Positions 6,752-8,757 of a DNA stretch of 8,757 nucleotides are shown one piece after another. The notes under the pieces were generated by a model. The model saw only the letters and a program-made list of their open reading frames with translations, ran no database searches and was not told the DNA's origin. The DNA comes from Desulfobacteraceae bacterium UBA2230 (GTDB lineage: Bacteria > Desulfobacterota > Desulfobacteria > Desulfobacterales > Desulfosarcinaceae): NCBI GenBank assembly GCA_002348005.1, contig DDYQ01000051.1, positions 1 through 8,757 on the forward strand, in the 5' to 3' direction. Within the stretch, counting starts at the first letter, position 1; every line of letters starts with the position of its first letter. The translations under genes were made by a program, and so were the position numbers.

Positions 6752-7433
6752 GGGGTGCCGCATCCTGGACATCGGTTGCGGCAGCGGCCGGCACAGTGCG
6801 GCGGCCGGCGATTGGGGTCGGTGCCTGGTGGTCGGCGCCGACACCGCGTATGCCGATCTGCAGGCCGCCCGGGAGCGTTTCGATTTCCATGTCAAAATGC
6901 GCGAGGCACCGGGCGGCGCATTTTGCCCTGCGGCCGGCGATATCACCCGCCTGCCCTTTGCCGAGCGCACATTCGACCTGCTGTTGTGCTCCGAAGTACT
7001 GGAGCACGTCCCCGATCAACGCCTGGCTGCACGGGAGATGTCCCGGGTACTCAAGCCAGGCGCCCAACTGGCGTTGAGCGTGCCGCGCCGATTTCCCGAG
7101 TCTGTGTGCTGGGCGCTCTCGCGGGACTATCGCCACGCACCGGGAGGCCACGTGCGCATTTACACCGTACCGGGCATCATCACGCTTCTGGAAGGATGCG
7201 GCCTGGACCACCGCCACACCCATTACGCTCACAGTCTGCACACCCCTTACTGGTGGCTCAAGTGCCTGTTGGGTATTGACCGCAATCAGGTCTGGGCGGT
7301 ACGCCTTTATCACCGCTTTCTCACCTGGCAGATGTTTACCAAACCACGGTGTTTCAGTATCCTGGAGCGCTGGCTTGACCCCCTGCTCGGAAAAAGCGTG
7401 GTGCTCTATTTCACCAAAAATCCCGCCGAATGA
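6714..7433 (+). CDS. Class I SAM-dependent methyltransferase (UbiE/Methyltransf_11 type)
   Basis: This 239-residue protein has a standard Rossmann SAM-binding core. Motif I is ILDIGCGSG (17-25), followed by an acidic position in VVGAD (D43), a GDITRLPF segment (75-82), DLLLCSEVLEHVPD (88-101) and the post-motif VLKPGAQLALSVP. The C-terminal third, rich in aromatic residues (THYAHSLHTPYWWLK, WAVRLYHRF), probably shapes the acceptor site. Starting at the ATG at 6714 gives a 38-base overlap with the glycosyltransferase; a TTG directly before it (6711) is in the same frame. No strong Shine-Dalgarno is seen, which fits translation coupled to the upstream gene. Methylation of the glycan or glycolipid made by its partner is a reasonable inference, but the substrate is not visible; a quinone-type substrate is less likely given the neighbour. 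Confidence 0.9.
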   Translation: MITIDLKRLRLFEGCRILDIGCGSGRHSAAAGDWGRCLVVGADTAYADLQAARERFDFHVKMREAPGGAFCPAAGDITRLPFAERTFDLLLCSEVLEHVPDQRLAAREMSRVLKPGAQLALSVPRRFPESVCWALSRDYRHAPGGHVRIYTVPGIITLLEGCGLDHRHTHYAHSLHTPYWWLKCLLGIDRNQVWAVRLYHRFLTWQMFTKPRCFSILERWLDPLLGKSVVLYFTKNPAE

Positions 7434-7526
7434 ATGGCAACACGGTTTTTACTGTTCGAGTGCTATGCTGTCGAAACATCACCACGCTCGGGCGTCCATC
7501 GCTGCCTTGTCGCCACCCTGGCATTT

Positions 7527-8189
7527 TCAGCGGATCTTTTGCAGAACCCCCAAGCTCTGCGTCATGCTTAACGCGTCGAAAGCGCCGCTTCCAATGGCCG
7601 ATTGGTAGACTTGCCGCGGCGCCTGGCCGCCCCTGGCAGGGTCCGGGTAGATATCGTGAAAGACGAGAAAGCCCCCCGGCAGAATATGCTTCGCCCAGGA
7701 CTGATAATCGGCCAGCACGGTTTCATGGGCGTGACCGCCGTCGATGAAAACCATCCCCAGTGGCGTGGCCCAGGCCCGCGCCGCGGTCGTTGAGGAACAC
7801 ACCAACGGAACGACCGTATCTTCCAGCCCGGCACGCTTTAAAATCCGACGGAAGACAATCAGTGTATCGACAACCCATGGACGCACATCGAAGACACCCG
7901 GATCGAAGTACTCCTCGCCGGGCTGCTGTTCTTCCGACCCGCGGTGATGGTCGATGGAAAAGAGCACGCCGCCCTGTTCGCGGCAGGCCGTGCCGATGTA
8001 GACCGCCGACTTGCCGCAATAACTGCCGATTTCCAGACAGGGCCCCAGCCGCGACGCCCGGCAGGCCAGTTCATAAAGCCGCAGTCCTTCCTGGTGATCG
8101 AGGAAACCCTTGATTTCATCAGTCCATAAAACTTCGAAGCCCAAATTTAATTTTCCTTGCGGACGTTGCGCAGCCACGGCCAAAACCAA
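7527..8189 (-). CDS. Methyltransf_24-like SAM-dependent methyltransferase
   Basis: The protein has a Rossmann SAM-binding fold of the Methyltransf_24 kind: CLEIGSYCGKSAVYIG (51-66) replaces the usual motif I, D80 in LFSIDHH is the ribose-binding acidic residue, MVFIDGGHAHETVLADY (146-162) carries the family's DGGH signature, and GGFLVFHDIYPD (172-183) ends the core. Such enzymes often act on sugars or small molecules; the substrate here is unknown. There is no in-frame ATG before the domain. The TTG at 8189 (220 residues) has a GGCGGA nine bases upstream, while the TTG at 8144 has AAGGA nine bases upstream in an AT-rich setting and may be the true start (205 residues). It follows ftsK on the same strand after about 89 bases and is convergent with the other methyltransferase. 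It may share a pathway with that operon, an inference from proximity only. Confidence 0.85.
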   Translation of the reverse strand: MVLAVAAQRPQGKLNLGFEVLWTDEIKGFLDHQEGLRLYELACRASRLGPCLEIGSYCGKSAVYIGTACREQGGVLFSIDHHRGSEEQQPGEEYFDPGVFDVRPWVVDTLIVFRRILKRAGLEDTVVPLVCSSTTAARAWATPLGMVFIDGGHAHETVLADYQSWAKHILPGGFLVFHDIYPDPARGGQAPRQVYQSAIGSGAFDALSMTQSLGVLQKIR

Positions 8190-8250
8190 GGCGCGGGTTC
8201 CGCCGAGCGAGGAGTACTCATGTGCGCCGCAGCCAGCAGGGAACGATGCG

Positions 8251-8272
8251 CAACACGGTCTCGGCCGTGTTG
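8251..8272 (-). terminator. Stem-loop after ftsK, possible terminator without U tract
   Basis: CAACACGG and CCGTGTTG form a perfect 8-bp stem around a six-base loop, starting seven bases past the ftsK stop codon. On the minus strand it is followed by CGCATCG and not by a T run, so a classical intrinsic terminator is not supported. It could be a weak attenuator or mRNA-stabilising hairpin between ftsK and the downstream methyltransferase. Confidence 0.35.
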
Positions 8273-8278
8273 GGATCG

Positions 8279-8757
8279 TCAGGGCAAATCGTTGTAGTTG
8301 CGTACAAGCACTTCTCGCGGCTTGACCCCGTCCGAAGGTCCCACGATGCCCTCCTGCTCCATCATCTCCACAATGCGCGCCGCCCGGTTGTACCCGATAC
8401 GCAGATGGCGCTGGATCATGGAGATGGACGCCTGCCCGGTCTGGGTCACCAGGGCCACGGCATCGTCGTAGCGCTCGTCATACTCTTTATCTTCTTCGCT
8501 GCGCGCTTCTTCCTGTGGCGCTTCGACCACGCTCTGGTCGTAATCGGGCACCTTCTGCTGTTTGAGGAAATCGATGATGCGCGTAAACTCGGCCTCCGAA
8601 ATATAAGCGCCGTGGATGCGCTGCAGGCGTCCGGTGCCGGGCGGCAGAAAGAGCATGTCGCCCATGCCCAGAAGATTTTCGGCGCCGTTGGCGTCGATGA
8701 TGGTGCGCGAATCGGTCTTGGAAGAGACCTGAAACGAGATGCGGGTGGGGAAATTGG
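8279..8757 (-). CDS. ftsK: DNA translocase FtsK, C-terminal end (5' part outside window)
   Basis: FtsK pumps DNA at the division septum and helps resolve chromosome dimers. Only the last 158 residues are present; the frame is open to the right edge. The visible part begins in the ATPase motor domain with NFPTRISFQVSSKTDSRTI, continues through GAENLLGMGDMLFLPPGTG, which is near-invariant in FtsK/SpoIIIE proteins, and GAYISEAEFTRIIDFLKQQ. After an acidic linker (about residues 78-95) comes the gamma winged-helix domain, which in known FtsK proteins reads the KOPS/SRS orienting sequences: DDAVALVTQTGQASISMIQR, then LRIGYNRAARIVEMMEQEG and IVGPSDGVKPREVLV. The product is therefore a full FtsK with gamma domain and not a plasmid-type FtsK-like protein. 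An 8-bp stem-loop follows the stop. Confidence 0.96.
   Translation of the reverse strand, partial: NFPTRISFQVSSKTDSRTIIDANGAENLLGMGDMLFLPPGTGRLQRIHGAYISEAEFTRIIDFLKQQKVPDYDQSVVEAPQEEARSEEDKEYDERYDDAVALVTQTGQASISMIQRHLRIGYNRAARIVEMMEQEGIVGPSDGVKPREVLVRNYNDLP

Noticed and set aside
7430..7747. 105-codon plus-strand frame whose ATG overlaps the methyltransferase stop (ATGA), suggesting a third gene in the operon.
   Set aside because: From 7527 on it is antisense to the Methyltransf_24-like gene. The translation is Arg/Pro-rich and low in domain-like content.

Overview
This window looks like an ordinary stretch of bacterial chromosome, with no mobile element, CRISPR array, RNA gene or prophage visible. 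It is moderately GC-rich and carries bacterial housekeeping genes at both ends: hflK/hflC on the left and the 3' end of ftsK on the right. An IscA/HesB-type protein with a cysteine-rich tail sits in the middle. That gene content suggests a Gram-negative, probably anaerobic proteobacterium, perhaps of the sulfate-reducing deltaproteobacterial type (Desulfobacterota). The lineage is inferred from gene content and protein style, not from a marker gene.

Layout from left to right. Positions 1-1728, minus strand: hflK followed by hflC, overlapping by ATGA and with hflC cut by the window edge. Together they encode the two SPFH membrane proteins that control FtsH. Positions 1729-2248: an intergenic stretch of about 520 bases between divergent hflK and glgP, with a good sigma-70-like promoter pointing toward hflK. 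Positions 2249-4723, plus strand: a full-length glycogen/alpha-glucan phosphorylase. Positions 4771-5169, minus strand: the HesB/IscA-like protein with seven clustered C-terminal cysteines, convergent with glgP. Positions 5170-5482: a divergent intergenic region with a plausible promoter in each direction. Positions 5483-7433, plus strand: a GT4 glycosyltransferase and a class I SAM methyltransferase overlapping by 38 bases, clearly one transcription unit. Positions 7527-8189, minus strand: a second, unrelated SAM methyltransferase-like protein (Methyltransf_24 style), convergent with the first. Positions 8279-8757, minus strand: the C-terminal end of FtsK, directly upstream of that methyltransferase on the same strand.

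How the genes work together. hflKC is one membrane-protein quality-control unit. The glycosyltransferase and overlapping methyltransferase probably act in succession on one glycan or glycolipid, and the convergent Methyltransf_24-like gene may belong to the same accessory surface-modification patch set beside ftsK. The substrates cannot be read from the sequence. glgP stands alone, without other glycogen genes in view.

I did not find a convincing previously undescribed system. The points most worth a second look are the Cys-rich HesB-like protein, the glycosyltransferase/methyltransferase locus next to ftsK, and the long leader implied by the promoter upstream of hflK.
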